Positions 24,618 through 36,459 of a stretch of DNA of 64,000 bases are shown here, one piece after another. Below the pieces are notes generated by a model. It was not told where the DNA came from, searched no databases, and worked only from the letters and a program-made list of their open reading frames with translations. The translations under genes and the position numbers were made by a program. The DNA is taken from the NCBI GenBank assembly GCA_900175165.2, contig FWWN02000687.1:124001-188000 (forward strand), given 5' to 3'. The DNA is from Rhizomucor pusillus (taxonomy: Eukaryota; Mucoromycota; Mucoromycetes; Mucorales; Lichtheimiaceae). The number at the start of each line of letters is the position of its first letter. Within the stretch, counting starts at the first letter, position 1.

Positions 24618-27600
24618 CTAATCATCGAGGTACTCTTCGGGCGAGGGGCAAGTGCAGATGAGGTTGCGGTCGCCGTAAGCATCGTCGACTCGGGACACGG
24701 AAGGCCAGAATTTGTTTTCACGGAGGTGGGGCATCGGGAACGCAGCGACTTGGCGGGTGTAAGGTTTGCTCCATTCATCCTGCATCATGATTTCCAAAGA
24801 GTGAGGAGCGTTCTTTAGCATGTTGTTATCCTTTGGAAGTTTTCCATCAATGACATCTTGGATTTCCTTTCGGATAGCAATCATTGCGTCGCAGAAGCGG
24901 TCAAGCTCGGCCTTGGATTCGGATTCGGTGGGTTCAATCATCAGAGTGTTTGTGACAGGGAAGGACATGGTAGGGCTGTGGAAACCATAGTCTTGCAAAC
25001 GCTTGGCAACGTCGATAGCCTCAACGCCATGGCGGACGAATGGGCGGATATCGACAATGAATTCGTGACCACACATGCCATTGTCGTTTGTATATACAAT
25101 TTCGTAATGAGGAGCGAGTCGGCTGAGCATGTAATTGGCATTCAACAAGGCAGTCTTGGTAGCTTCAGTGATTCCACGACCACCCATCATCTTGATATAC
25201 GACCAGGAAATAGGCAAAATCGAAGCTGAGCCGTAGGGAGCAGCTGAAACAGGACCAATTGCATTTTGTCCACCGGTGGCAACGACAGGGTGACCAGGCA
25301 GGTAAGGTGCAAGATGTTCCTTGCAAGCAATAGGACCCATACCAGGACCTCCACCGCCGTGAGGGATACAGAAGGTCTTATGCAAGTTCATGTGGCAGAC
25401 ATCGGCACCGATCTCTGCAGGCTTGGTCAAACCGATCTGAGCATTCAGGTTCGCACCATCCATGTAGACTTGACCACCGTTTTTGTGTACGATTTCGCAG
25501 GCCTCAACAACGCCAGGTTCGAAGATACCAAAAGTGGATGGGTAGGTGATCATGATAGCTGCGAGCTTATCCTTGTGCTTCTCAGCCTTGGCGCGCAAAT
25601 CTGCAATATCCAGGTTGCCCTTGTTGTCACACTTGACAATGACAACATCCATACCGGCCATAGCAGCCGAGGCGGGATTGGTGCCGTGGGCAGAGATTGG
25701 GATCAAACAAACGTTACGGTGTGATTCGCCACGTGCGGCGTGGTATGCGCCAATAGCACGGAGACCTGCATATTCACCTTGTGCGCCTGAGTTGGGTTGA
25801 AGTGACACAGCATCAAAACCAGTGATCTCCTCCAAGTCCTTTTCCAATTCCTCGAGCATGACGCGGTAGCCATCGGTTTGATCGAAAGGAGCAAAAGGAT
25901 GAATATTGGAGAATTCAGACCATGTTACGGGCACCATCTCGGTGGTTGCATTGAGTTTCATGGTGCAGCTGCCGAGAGGAATCATCGAGTGTACGAGTGA
26001 CAAGTCACGGCTTTGCAGCAGATGAATGTATCGAAGCATCTCGGTTTCAGAGTGATGAGTGTTGAAAATAGGATGAGTAAGGTAGGCTGATGTACGCTTG
26101 AGTTGAGAAGGGAAACCAACAGCGCCTTGTTCTACGACTGCCTGAGTAGCTTCTTGAATGTTCATGGGAACTCCTTCCTTTTCAAAGATGGCAAGCAGAT
26201 CCGATACGTCCTTTTGGGTGACAGTTTCATCGAGGGTGATGGAAACGGTTTGGTGGTTGATAGCTCGGAGATTGATCTGCTTCTCGAGTGCCTTTTGAAG
26301 GATGGCTGATGCGCTGCCGACCTTGATAGCTAGAGTGTCAAAGTAGGCACCGTCGTTTTCAATTGTGTAACCAGCTTGGCGAAGGCCATGAGCCAACACG
26401 CAAGTCATGTCATGGATTCGCTGAGCAATAGCTTTGATGCCCTTTAATATACATCTCATTAGTTCCCATCATCAAACGATTCTGATCTTCCCGTCGACGT
26501 ACCTCTGGTCCATGGTAAACTGCATACATGGCAGACATATTGGCAAGCAGAGCCTGAGCAGTGCAAATGTTGCTGGTCGCCTTCTCACGACGGATATGTT
26601 GTTCGCGAGTTTGCAGAGCCAAGCGATAGGCTGGCTTGCCGTTCGCATCCTTGGAGACGCCAACAAGTCGACCAGGCATTCTTCGTTTCTGATCCTCCTT
26701 GCATGCAAAGAAGGCAGCGTGGGGACCGCCGAATCCAAGGGGGACGCCGAATCTTTGGCTGTTGCCAAATGCAATGTCAGCTCCAAATTCGCCTGGTGCT
26801 TTCAAGAGTGCGAGTGCCATCAAATCGGTTGCTACAACCACTTGGCCACCAGCTTCGTGAACTTGAGCAGTAAGTGCTTCGTAGTCATGAACGGCACCGC
26901 GTGTATTGGGATACTAAAGGATACACAGCACATGAAAATTTTTTTCGGAATGACAAACGAAGCTTAATATCTTACCTGCAGAAGAACACCACACAGTTCC
27001 TTTTTGTGTTCGTCAAACTTGTAATTAAAGACGTTTGCAACAACAACATTGATTTTGAACGATTCGGCACGAGTCTTCAGGCAAGCAATGGTCTGAGGAT
27101 GGCAATTTTCATCAACAACAAAAACATTCTTGGTGCGTCGGCCAGTCTGCCAGCACATTAACATGGCCTCGGCAGCTGCTGTGCCTTCGTCCAACAAAGA
27201 GGCATTGGCAATTGGCAAGCCAGTCATATCTGACACCATTGTCTGAAAGTTGAGCAAAGACTCGAGACGGCCCTGTGAAATCTCGGGTTGATAGGGGGTG
27301 TACTACCAAATATCGAAATGTCAAAATCCTCCTTCTGCTGATAACGGGAACTTATCTCTCGATGATTCCATTCCTTACCTGTGTGTACCATGCAGGATTC
27401 TCCAAAACATTACGCAGAATGACGTTCGGGACCACGGTGTCTGTATACCCCATACCGATGTATGATCTATACACTTTGTTCTTGGAAGCAATGCTTTTGA
27501 GGCGTGCAAGGAGCTCGCGCTCAGGGAGACCTTCGCTTAAAGCGAGAGGTTTAGGGGAACGGATCTTGTCTGGGATAGTCTTGGACAAGAGTTCATCCAT

Positions 27601-27840
27601 ATCCTTGACGCCAACCTGCTTTAGCATGGCTTCGACTTCACTAGCATTGGGACCAATATGGCGGCGGGGGAAACTATCCAATGGAGCAAAAACTTGGGCC
27701 GAAACAGGCTTGGAAGTATGAGTGAGACGGACTGTGGTTCCATTGGGAGCTGTAGGACGGGTGCGTATAAGTGCACCGCGAAGTGTAAGTCGTGGCGCCG
27801 TACGTAAGGCTGCCCTGGTGGCGAAAGCACGAGACAGCAT
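24618..27840 (-). CDS. GCV2: Glycine dehydrogenase (decarboxylating), P-protein of the mitochondrial glycine cleavage system
   Basis: The protein starts [18 protein letters not shown], a basic, Arg/Ala-rich, acid-free sequence typical of a mitochondrial presequence. The mature part opens with [17 protein letters not shown] and [18 protein letters not shown]. Four or five exons follow, the last (24618 to about 26440) being over 1.8 kb. The PLP lysine lies in [16 protein letters not shown]; other landmarks are [13 protein letters not shown] and SHPIF-like [16 protein letters not shown]. The enzyme decarboxylates glycine and passes the aminomethyl group to the H-protein lipoamide, feeding one-carbon metabolism. 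Length is about 1000 residues, normal for the family. No other glycine-cleavage gene is nearby. Confidence 0.97.
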
Positions 27841-28239
27841 CTGGGGCTATAAAAATGGACGAAAGGGAAAGAGAGGGGTTGTGGAAAATCTTGCTCCTCT
27901 CTTCAGACCCCGTGTTTTATATACTCTTTGTTGACTAGGAAGCGTCGAAAAGTTATTGGAGAAGGCCCTTTGATTTCTTTACCATTAGAGGTGATCGGCC
28001 TACCATTAGAGGATTACATGCCGCACCAGGCGGTCCCGAGCATTTCCACTGAGTCAGGCCAGAGATTCATTTTTTCTTGCCGCCAAAAAAAAAAATCGCC
28101 ACCGCATTGACCTGTATTCAAGGTACAACCGATCAAACACTCCAAGAACGATGATACAAACAACGGGACCCCATAAGCTGTATGCCAGCAGCAGCGGCAG
28201 ATCCAAAGGTATCTTTCCTCTTTATTTAACTCGTAACTT
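27841..28239. other. Upstream region of GCV2 and 3' region of OST2
   Basis: The stretch contains the GCV2 promoter side and the OST2 3' end. Apart from the TATA-like box I see no feature. Confidence 0.5.
27915..27923 (-). promoter_or_regulatory. TATA box upstream of GCV2
   Basis: The minus strand reads TATATAAAA about 75 nt before the GCV2 ATG. Confidence 0.55.
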
Positions 28240-28717
28240 TTATCCCAAATAATTCACACAAAAGAAATGCAACAGAAGAGAGCAAACAACGAAATCCGCG
28301 AACGCTCTGAAAAAAATAAAAACAAAAACGTCTTGATAATCAGTAACAGCAATACCTCCATATATACTCGGAATATATCTGGCTAACCTTTCCGGTGATA
28401 TAGTTTTGAACATTTGTTGGTTCTGTTGGTTTGTCTGGATACGTAGGTTGGCTATATATTATTCCCAGTCAGTCAAGACGCCCACGGCACTTCGTATCGC
28501 TTTATGTACCAGCAAGGACAAAGCTTCCCACAGTTGAGATGAAGCCGGCTAAAAACGCGTTGTATGGGAACGTGCCAACCGTGACCATGTAGATGAACTG
28601 AAAGATGCCGGACAACATGATGTAGACGAGGTAAATGTCGATAAGTTTGAGGTTGGTTGGGGTCTCCTTTTTGTATGCATCGGCAAACACGGATGCTGTC
28701 TTTAGCACGTTATTCAT
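28240..28717 (-). CDS. OST2: Oligosaccharyltransferase subunit OST2 (DAD1)
   Basis: Three exons (28510-28717, 28388-28451, 28240-28306) join to 112 residues, matching the 113-residue human DAD1. Sequence landmarks are LKLIDIYLVYIMLSGIFQFIY, GTFPYNAFLAGFISTVGSFV, the LRIQTN block, ISPERAFADFVV and the hydrophobic C-terminus ending VNYLG. Three membrane segments are visible. OST2 is an essential small subunit of the ER complex that transfers N-glycans to nascent proteins. The intron boundaries fall in conserved motifs and restore the frame, supporting the model. Confidence 0.95.
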
Positions 28718-29027
28718 GGTTAACTATGCAGTGATTCAAACGACTCCACGGCCAAGCTTGGCGAATATGGATCGCACTCCGAGCGGCGGTACCACTGAGT
28801 GTATCACAGTGGGGTCAATTGATTTGCGTGCAACGCATCCGCGCCCTTTATATCGCTAAAGTCCTCCTTTTCACCACTTGCACTTTTATAAGGTTCTAAA
28901 TAACAACAGAGATGCTTTGGAAATGCAAGGTACTCTGTAACCTGCGTTCCATTTGGCAGCAGCGAAATTCAATAGCATAGCGGCAGCATAATGTACAATA
29001 TTGTCCACCAATGCCCATGATCACCGT
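28718..29027. promoter_or_regulatory. OST2 upstream region with TATA-like element
   Basis: A minus-strand ATATAAAG lies at 28846-28853, about 130 nt before the OST2 ATG. The rest holds the 3' end of the URI1 gene; no other gene is seen. Confidence 0.4.
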
Positions 29028-31274
29028 CTAACTATGTCTCATTTCCTGAATATTCATGCCCAACCTTGCTGCCTTGAACTTGGATATTCTTCTCGGCCTC
29101 GGATTGTCGTCTTTGGTTTCCTCATTCTCTTTGCCAGGCAGCGGTAGCTCTTCGTCGATGACCTCCTAAAGAAATAAATTAGTTTGACAGGACCCGAAAA
29201 CGCCTAGTTGATTTACCTTTTCCCAGGATTCTTCATTGTTCGCGAATCCATTCATCGCCGCATAATAATCCAAACGTTTCTGATGATAACGCGTACTGAT
29301 CTGTATGAGAGTGAATAGTGTTATTGTCCCCCGACCTGACACATCACAGCAAATCCTGCTTTACCTCACGGAAATCCATATCTTCTTCCACCTGCTCCAA
29401 GTCCATTGGTTCCGTCTCTCGTTCCATAACGACACCTTTCATCGTTGGAGTGTCCATGTTACTTGTTTTTGACTGGGGGCTGGTCGATTTTGTCGCCACT
29501 TCTTGTATTAAAGGCTTGACTGCTCTTGGTTCTTCCAATGTCGTATAGATCTTTTGCGGTATAGCTTTAGCTTTTTCAGCAAGCTCCATAAAATTAATAG
29601 GCTCAGATGGATTTCCAGAATCCATATCAAGGGCCGGGTAATCATCTTCTAAAGATAGTGGTATCTGCGCCTGTTCTTTTACGATGCTAAATATATCCGC
29701 TGGTGAATTGATAGTCTTTTGCAATGTACGTTCGCCCGGAACATGCTCTTTTTTGACAGGCTCATTGTAGGACACTGAGACAGGCTCCGCCGGAGCAGCC
29801 AAAGTGTCATGTTCCCGCACCGTCGCCACGCTGTCCCATGTCACACTGCGCTTTTCACCCTCGATCTTTGTAGATTCACCAGTTTCAGATGCCTTTTCCT
29901 TTTGTCGTGCAGCTTTGAACTTGGAAACCTTTTTTGTTGTTGGCGCCGGCTTCGATTGCTCTGATACATTCTCGTCTTCTCTCTTTTGCTGTTCAAGGGC
30001 AGCTTTAAACTTGGAAATCTTCTTTGGTGCCTGCGCTGGTTTGACCAGCTCGGACTGATCTTGCAGCTTCTCTTGTTGAAGAGCAGCTTTGAATTTGGAT
30101 ATTTTACCTTGCGATGATGTAGAATCTTCAGAAGCTGATATATTCGCTGTTTTCTCTGTAAATCGAGCCGCTTTGAACTTGGAAATCTTCTTCCTCTCGT
30201 TTGATAAAGTTGGTTCATTTGAGCGTACATCTGTCGTGACGTGCTCTTTCACATTCATAATTACTGGAGATTCCTCTTCTGCAACGTCACTTCGAAAACC
30301 TGCGTCGCTTATATCCGTAAAGTGTATCGTTGCATCTTCTTCCTCAACAATACCCTGCATAGCATACTCCTCATCATCATCGAAATGATCAAAAATTGTA
30401 TCCGATATCTCACGGTCGTAGAGGTCTTCATCCTCTTCATCTTCGTCCTCCTCTTCTCTGTTTTCTTCGTTGTCCTCAGTTGACTGCTCCAATTTTCCGG
30501 ATCGTTCCAGTTCTTCTTCCTCCAGTTCCATTTTTTCCAGCAGATCCATCACTTCTTTGTACTCCTTCGCATCCACCGGCTTCTTCGTAGCAGGTGCCTT
30601 TTCTGAAACTTGAGCGCTAATTACCGGTTTGCATGCAGTTGTATCTTCCTTTGGGAGTTCTTCTCTGATTTCCATGATGGGAAGACCTTCTTCGTTAACC
30701 TAGAAAAATACTCTAAATAGGCACTATCGATTATCATACATGACAATTTTGACTTACGCCGACGTCCGTAGTAAAAGCAACATCCGATTTTGACTTTAAT
30801 GCATTCAGTTGACCTTCGACGAGATTCAGGTTCTCGCTTACAACTAATTTCTTTTTTGGTTTCATGGTTTGATAAATCAATGCCTACAAAGACATATATA
30901 CCTTGCTTTCTTCGCTTGACAATATCAATCGCTTGCTTTGCCGATCTTTCTGCATAATATTGATCACCCAGTAATACCAGGATCTCGTTTGTATGAATGA
31001 TCTTTCCAGGCATGAAAGCAAGTTGTCCTATCGGGATCTATCATGAAGAAGCTCTTAGATCGAAATATGCAAAATTGCATCGCCGTTGAACACTTGCCAT
31101 GGCCGATCGCGAAGTCTGATCTGGAAGTGTTTGGAGCTGCTTCTCCAAGGCACTGTAGTCGTCTTGGTAATTTCGCCACTTTGCTGCCTGTGTCTCTAGG
31201 AGCTCCTTTTGCTCGTCGAGACGTGACAGGAATTGGCTTAGTTGTTTCTGTAGCTCGGCAGCCGCAGGCTCCAT
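29028..31274 (-). CDS. BUD27: URI1/Bud27 unconventional prefoldin (RPB5-interacting)
   Basis: The start is MEPAAAELQKQLSQFLSRLD at 31274; several exons lead to a stop at 29028-29030. The N-terminus is an alpha-type prefoldin domain: two coiled-coil helices around PGKIIHTNEILVLLGDQYYA and ERSAKQAIDIVKRR. The long tail is acidic (30350-30560) and carries five copies of a short motif: KKISKFKAAR, GKISKFKAAL, KKISKFKAAL, KKVSKFKAAR and a C-terminal RRISKFKAARLG. URI proteins bind the RNA polymerase subunit RPB5 and act with R2TP and prefoldin in polymerase assembly and translation control. The prefoldin core is small relative to the tail, as in yeast Bud27. The repeats sit in predicted disorder. 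Confidence 0.9.
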
Positions 31275-31867
31275 TCTGAGTGAAATATCAAAACAAAGTC
31301 TGAAGATCGGGACAACTTATGCTCGGAACTGCGACTGTCAGCGCGCTCAGCTATCAGCTTCCTTTTCATTCATTAGAATTACCGAGTAACAATGGTTTCT
31401 CGATAAGTACCGCAAAGTTTGGATCGTAATATTAAGAGCTCGTCTTTTACGCCAGGCTTTAGTCTTTTGCGTTTTTATTACATGCGCTCATTACGAGCAA
31501 ATGAATGATTTCCTTAGCATATTTGAGCGGTTTCTACTCAAGCTTTTTGCGTGCACACAGCAATATATAGGTGATGCGTGATAATTTGGATGTATAGTAG
31601 TAGGATACATATGACTGCATTGTAACGACCACAAACGATAAAGCCGGATGCCGTCTGCCGCAGCAACGGGGGTAAAGCTTCTGCCCCTGTGACAATGCCG
31701 GAGTGCCACTTTCTGCATATTTTTTGGTGCCACCGACCAAAATAGCCACCCAGAAAGAATTCTAAGGCTGCGCCACGGTTACTGCGAAACCCAAGAGTGT
31801 CTACATAAAAGCCCAACGCGTCATTCCTCTTCTTCTTTTCTTCCTTGCTGCGCAAACCGTGAGGACA
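31275..31867. other. Divergent intergenic region of URI1 and the BCS1-like gene
   Basis: Nothing recognisable besides presumed promoters; short open frames on the minus strand overlap one another and lack domain signals. Confidence 0.5.
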
Positions 31868-33900
31868 ATGGAACAACTCTTCCAGGGTCTTCCTTCGTTT
31901 CTCAACGAGTTTGTGTACCTTTTGAGCGGTACCGCCCAGTCAAACCCGTTGACGGATACAGCCGCTTCTTCCTTCGTGGGGCGAGTAGTCGCAGCCATAA
32001 GCTCTAATCCTTTTTTGTTTCTGTTTCTCGGGTCTCTTCTTCGTAAGTCATAACGCGCTTGTCTACTGTTTCATGCACATAGCTGATCGGATATACTTTG
32101 AAGCTCGGATCTTCGCTATATTGCAAACATTGTACGCGGCGTCTGTTGAATATATCACACGCTCCTACTACGTGTCGTTGGAAATTGATCGTTCGCAGGA
32201 TGATATCTATTTTCGCATCTTGGAATTTGTGTTCGAGGAGCAAATGAAAGACCTCCACAAGAGATTACGCCGAGCTCAGGGTGTCAGCAAAGTACAGAAC
32301 TCGCAACAAACGATATATCGCCCTTACAACGACTCTGCACCTCCGCGACCGGAGATTTCATTCATGCCTAGTAAGTGTCCATCGTTCTCCAGTGATATTA
32401 GTAATCCTCTAACGCGATAGACACATCAAGAACTTGGTACTACACTTGATATCACATATAAGAATTACGTATTGCAAGTGACGCGTCGCGAGAGTAAGCC
32501 GTCCCCTGACCCCAACCACGACTATCGCTATCCTTTTGGGGATGTACACTTGTTTCGTCAGCAAGAAACAATTGAAATAAGGCAAGTTGGTGTATATTTT
32601 TCCATACTATCCGCGTCATGCCTCTTGCTCACATTGGATGCTATTTACAGTATGCGTGGAAGCGATCTCCTGCTTCTGCAATCAATCGTACAGGAATGGA
32701 TAGATACGATTTACTATAGAAATATAAACAAGGTAAATACTAAAAACTTGAGGAATCAACCGCACAGCTTTTGACGAAAGCAATTCTTCCTATAGCTCAC
32801 AATCTACCAATGTATGAGAGACTATGGTACCGAATATGAATGGATACCTATTGCAGTCAAGGAAATGCGTCGATTTGATTCCATTGTTTTGCGCAATGGC
32901 CTGAAAGAGGAAATCCTTGCTGGTATGTCGTAAGCTGCTGACAAACCTTTGACCACAACTAAGATGCGTATACATATCCAGATGTACAAAAGTTCTTAAA
33001 GGATAAAGACCTGTATGGAATGCGTGGTATTCCCTATCGACGAGCGGTAATCCTGTATGGACCTCCGGGCACTGGAAAGACGTCGCTTGTGCAAGGACTT
33101 GCACAGATGCTACATATGAATCTAGCCTACATCAGTCTTTCTGTCACTATGGATGACGAAGCTTTCAGATCTTTGCTGGCAAAAACACCGCATAACTCGA
33201 TCATTGTTATGGAAGACTTTGATCGCTTCCATATCGGCTCTGACATGAAAGGTAGAAAGGATGCCCCTCAAGAAACGCCTTCAAATGGCAATGCTCTTCC
33301 TCGGATAACTGAAGCTGGTTTGTTAAATGTATTGGATGGCGTTGGTACTCCGGAAGGATCACGTAAGTTCGCTGTATCACGTTGACTGCTAAGTCGGACA
33401 AATTACTAACCATAAAGGCAGTGATATTTCTTACATGTAACAATATATCGAAACTTGGTGATGCTATGCGACGACCTGGTCGGATTGATCAGCTCTATCA
33501 TCTGTCATATGCAGACGAGTATCAGATCGAAGAAATGTTTTGGCGATTCTTTGGGACTGGCAAGGAAAGGACCGATGCTGACGAAAGACAACGATACCCA
33601 TTGCAACAAAAGATTGTCAAAGAGTTCTCTTCGCTTGTAACAACAAAACACAACAAGGTGACAACAGCGATGTTGCAAAAGCTATTTATGGAGTTCGAGA
33701 AAGACGAACAGGCGAAAGGCAAAAGGCGCGTGACAATTAACGAGCAGTTTCTCGACGAAGCGAAAGCTAGCTCGAGTCTGGAAAGACTGGTCGATAGTGA
33801 TTATTTAAAAGGACTACTTGATAGAGTCGACCCAAGTATTTTAGACAATACCACTCCAGAGTCAGCTCCTAATAGCGATATACCCCTGCAAAAGCATTAA
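31868..33900 (+). CDS. BCS1-like AAA ATPase
   Basis: The start MEQLFQGLPSFLNEF leads through several exons to a stop at 33898-33900. An N-terminal hydrophobic segment (SNPFLFLFLGSLL) comes before a BCS1-type N-domain. The AAA core has Walker A GPPGTGKTS, Walker B SIIVMEDFDRF, and a second region of homology with VIFLTCNNISKLGDAMRRPG and RID. The order (one transmembrane segment, BCS1_N, AAA) is that of the mitochondrial inner-membrane translocase that inserts the Rieske protein into complex III. Yet the N-domain is weakly conserved, and a charged C-terminal extension follows. I therefore call a paralogue group, not BCS1 itself; location and substrate are unknown. Confidence 0.85.
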
Positions 33901-34075
33901 AAGCAGTTCACTAGTTACAGTGGTTGTAACAGATCAATTTATTCAATACATTTCATTTTGCTTCCAAAAATTGCTTGCTTTCGGGGACAAAAAATGTTGT
34001 CATGTCATATGACACTCTGAACTGCAGCAACTGCCTCTTTGTGCTTTCCCTCTTTTCTTTCTTTTCCTCCAGCAC

Positions 34076-34678
34076 ATGCATTTTTCTCGGCTCGCTCTCT
34101 ACATTTCTGCGGCTGTGGCTGTCTTGCCAGCCACGGTGAACGCAGCGGATTGCTCTGGTATGGAGCTCACCGAGACTACACTCTGACTTTTCTGTCTTGC
34201 GAGACTTGACGCTAAAATGACTCTTGTCGCTGCAGGCGTCGATATACTGTATCCAAAAGAGGGATCAAAAATTATCAAGTCTGAGCAAGAAACGATATAT
34301 CTTATCGTTGGTAAGGATCAACGTCTAAAACAGCTTCGCGATAAATGAAAGATTAAGGTTGCCGGTGTCCAGGCAACAAGGTCGAAAATGCAAAGCTGGA
34401 GAAAGTATATATATCTAGTGTAGGTTCATCGGATGCAAAGGAGCTGCGAACGGTGCAAAACGCGAATGAAGAGCTTGGCACGATTACGGTTCTACAAGAG
34501 GATCTCCATCGGCTGGAAAGCAGTGAATCGCAGCATTTCAAGTTCAGGTAGGGTTCGGTTCCTGAATCTTAAAATAGCGCGATCTGGGCTGATGGATGCG
34601 TCTCCTTTGTGCAGAATCGTTGTGAACCAAGATGGACAGCAATGCTCGTACGAATCGCCCAGATTCCAAATCTTGTAG
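34076..34678 (+). CDS. Short secreted protein with one Ig-like/KNH1-like domain
   Basis: Four exons (34076-34157, 34236-34310, 34358-34547, 34615-34678) join to 136 residues. The protein begins MHFSRLALYISAAVAVLPA, followed by TVNAADC, a clear signal peptide with likely cleavage after NAA. The mature part opens GVDILYPKEGSKIIKSEQ, contains a CRC pair and further Cys, and ends SYESPRFQIL. No catalytic motif is seen. The pattern (hydrophobic residue, YP or NP, then a short hydrophobic strand) resembles both halves of the next gene, so the two look like paralogues. The KNH1-like comparison is inference; a role at the cell surface or in the secretory pathway is plausible only. Confidence 0.75.
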
Positions 34679-34946
34679 ACACGAAATGGGTCCATGTTAA
34701 TTTTAGATACAGTACCAAGATATCCCTATTGAAGACAATTTCAGACAGACTTGTCCACAAATGTCAATGCCAATTTACGGCGTGCACCGTCGCCCGGTTA
34801 GCTTGTGTCACATTAAAGGTTGTTATTTTTTGGTCTATTTTCTCATCCCGTTCATTCGAGTCCTTTATCCCTTTCTTTCGTCTTTCTTTCCTCGTCGGTT
34901 CGCCGTTCCTTTCCCTTCCATTCAACCAGCACGAAAATCGACAACA

Positions 34947-36159
34947 ATGAAATTCTCGCTTGCTGCAGCTTCCGCTGTCCTCTTGACCACCTTTGCTTCC
35001 CTTGCTCGTGCTGATGAATACGCCGATGCCATCAAAGAGTGGTGCCAAGGTGCTTATCCGCTACTGCTTATACGCTTCGATTTGAATAGAAAACTCACGT
35101 TTTTTTTTCTCTCTCTTTTGCCGACCAGGTCTCGATGTCACCAATCCCGCCAACAACACTGTCGTTGTTGCTGGTCAGCAGACCCAAGTGACAGTCAGTA
35201 AGTTTGCTCATCTTGACCAGAAATGTTGTGAACGATCTCTAACCAATCTTGTACCTTCAAGCCCGACAACCTGACGAACGCTCAAAGTGCATTACCGGTC
35301 TCGATGTGAGTATACATAGGACGTGAAATTCCCGTTTGATTTTTTTGCTCTAACTTTTTTTGACAGTTGTACTCGGTCTCCAATGACGGCAAAGCCCAAT
35401 ACATCCAGAACCTTTGGGCCGGCAACTACACTTTGAACACCCAAGCCAGCATCAGCCAAACCATTCCATCAAACTCGACCGCCGGTCTCTACTACTTCCG
35501 GTGTGTACTTCTTTCATGAAAGAACCATGTGGTAGCAAGGGACTAACATTTTGTCCGTCTAGCGTCTGGGTCACAAATGAGATTAACGGCATGCATGGCC
35601 CCGACTGTATCGAGACCTCGCACACCTTCAAGGTCACCACCGGTGTTCACCAGGATGCGAACGGTATCAGCTACTATTCCGAATCGCTCGATGACGAGAA
35701 CATCTATCCTCTCGAACACTTCCATGGATGTTTTGGTTTGGAGGTCACCTACCCCAAGAAGGATCAGGAAATTGAGCTTGGAAAGCATGCCCGTGTCACC
35801 GTCAGCCGCGACAAGACTTCGCAGACCGAAGCACTTCGAAAGGTTGATCTTTACAAGGCCGTCAGCGAAGACAACATTCAATATGTCGACACTGTTTGGG
35901 AAGGCAACGAATTGTTCACCGATGAGTTCAACTTGAAGGACCACATGGTCCTTCCTGAGGAGCACATTTCAACCGATGCTTCCTACTACTATGTGTAAGT
36001 TGACATAAATATTGACATGTCACGTCATCCTCAAACAACTCTTTTACTCACATGGAATCCAATCTCCCTTCCAGGCTCGAGGTTACCAGCAAGAAGAGAG
36101 CTAACAAGAGCTGCCAGTTCACTTCCCAGCCTTTCAAGCTCAAGGAGTCCTCTTCTTAA
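34947..36159 (+). CDS. Secreted protein with two Ig-like/KNH1-like domains
   Basis: Six exons (34947-35049, 35129-35197, 35262-35305, 35367-35500, 35563-35994, 36075-36159) join to 288 residues. A signal peptide (MKFSLAAASAVLLTTFASLA, cleavage near ARA) precedes two similar domains. The first has GLDVTNPANNTVVVAGQQTQ and N-glycosylation-type sequons (NNT, NYT, NST). The second has GLEVTYPKKDQEIELGKHA and RVTVSRD. A basic patch and CQFTSQPFKLKESSS close the protein. There is no membrane anchor or ER-retention signal. It sits 268 bp after the shorter paralogue, in the same direction. I do not know a function; a cell-wall or secreted structural role is inference. Confidence 0.8.
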
Positions 36160-36459
36160 ACAGCATATGGGATACAAATCTCTAGATGCGTTGCACCGAC
36201 GATTCCCTAATACTATCTTTTGTTAAGATTTGACGAAACAGCCTTTTCCCTCTCTTCTTTTCTTGACTCGCCTTGTAGTTTTTCAATCACGTCACTCTGT
36301 TGTGTGTAAGTTGTATCACACTGTTTTTTCTTTCCAAACAAAACAAGAGTTCTTTCAAAATTTCAATGTCGTCACATTGAACTCTTTTTTTTTCCATTTT
36401 CTCCCAAACCCATCAACGAACAGCTTTTCCTCGTTTTGCTTTTCCCCCCACTCTTCACA

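Noticed and set aside
34541..34560. tRNA-like T-arm pattern (GGTTCGGTTCC)
   Set aside because: No matching acceptor, D or anticodon arms around it; it lies in an intron of the short secreted gene.
35543..35965. Minus-strand frame of 141 codons
   Set aside because: It lies fully inside the main exon of the two-domain secreted gene and is a codon-bias shadow.
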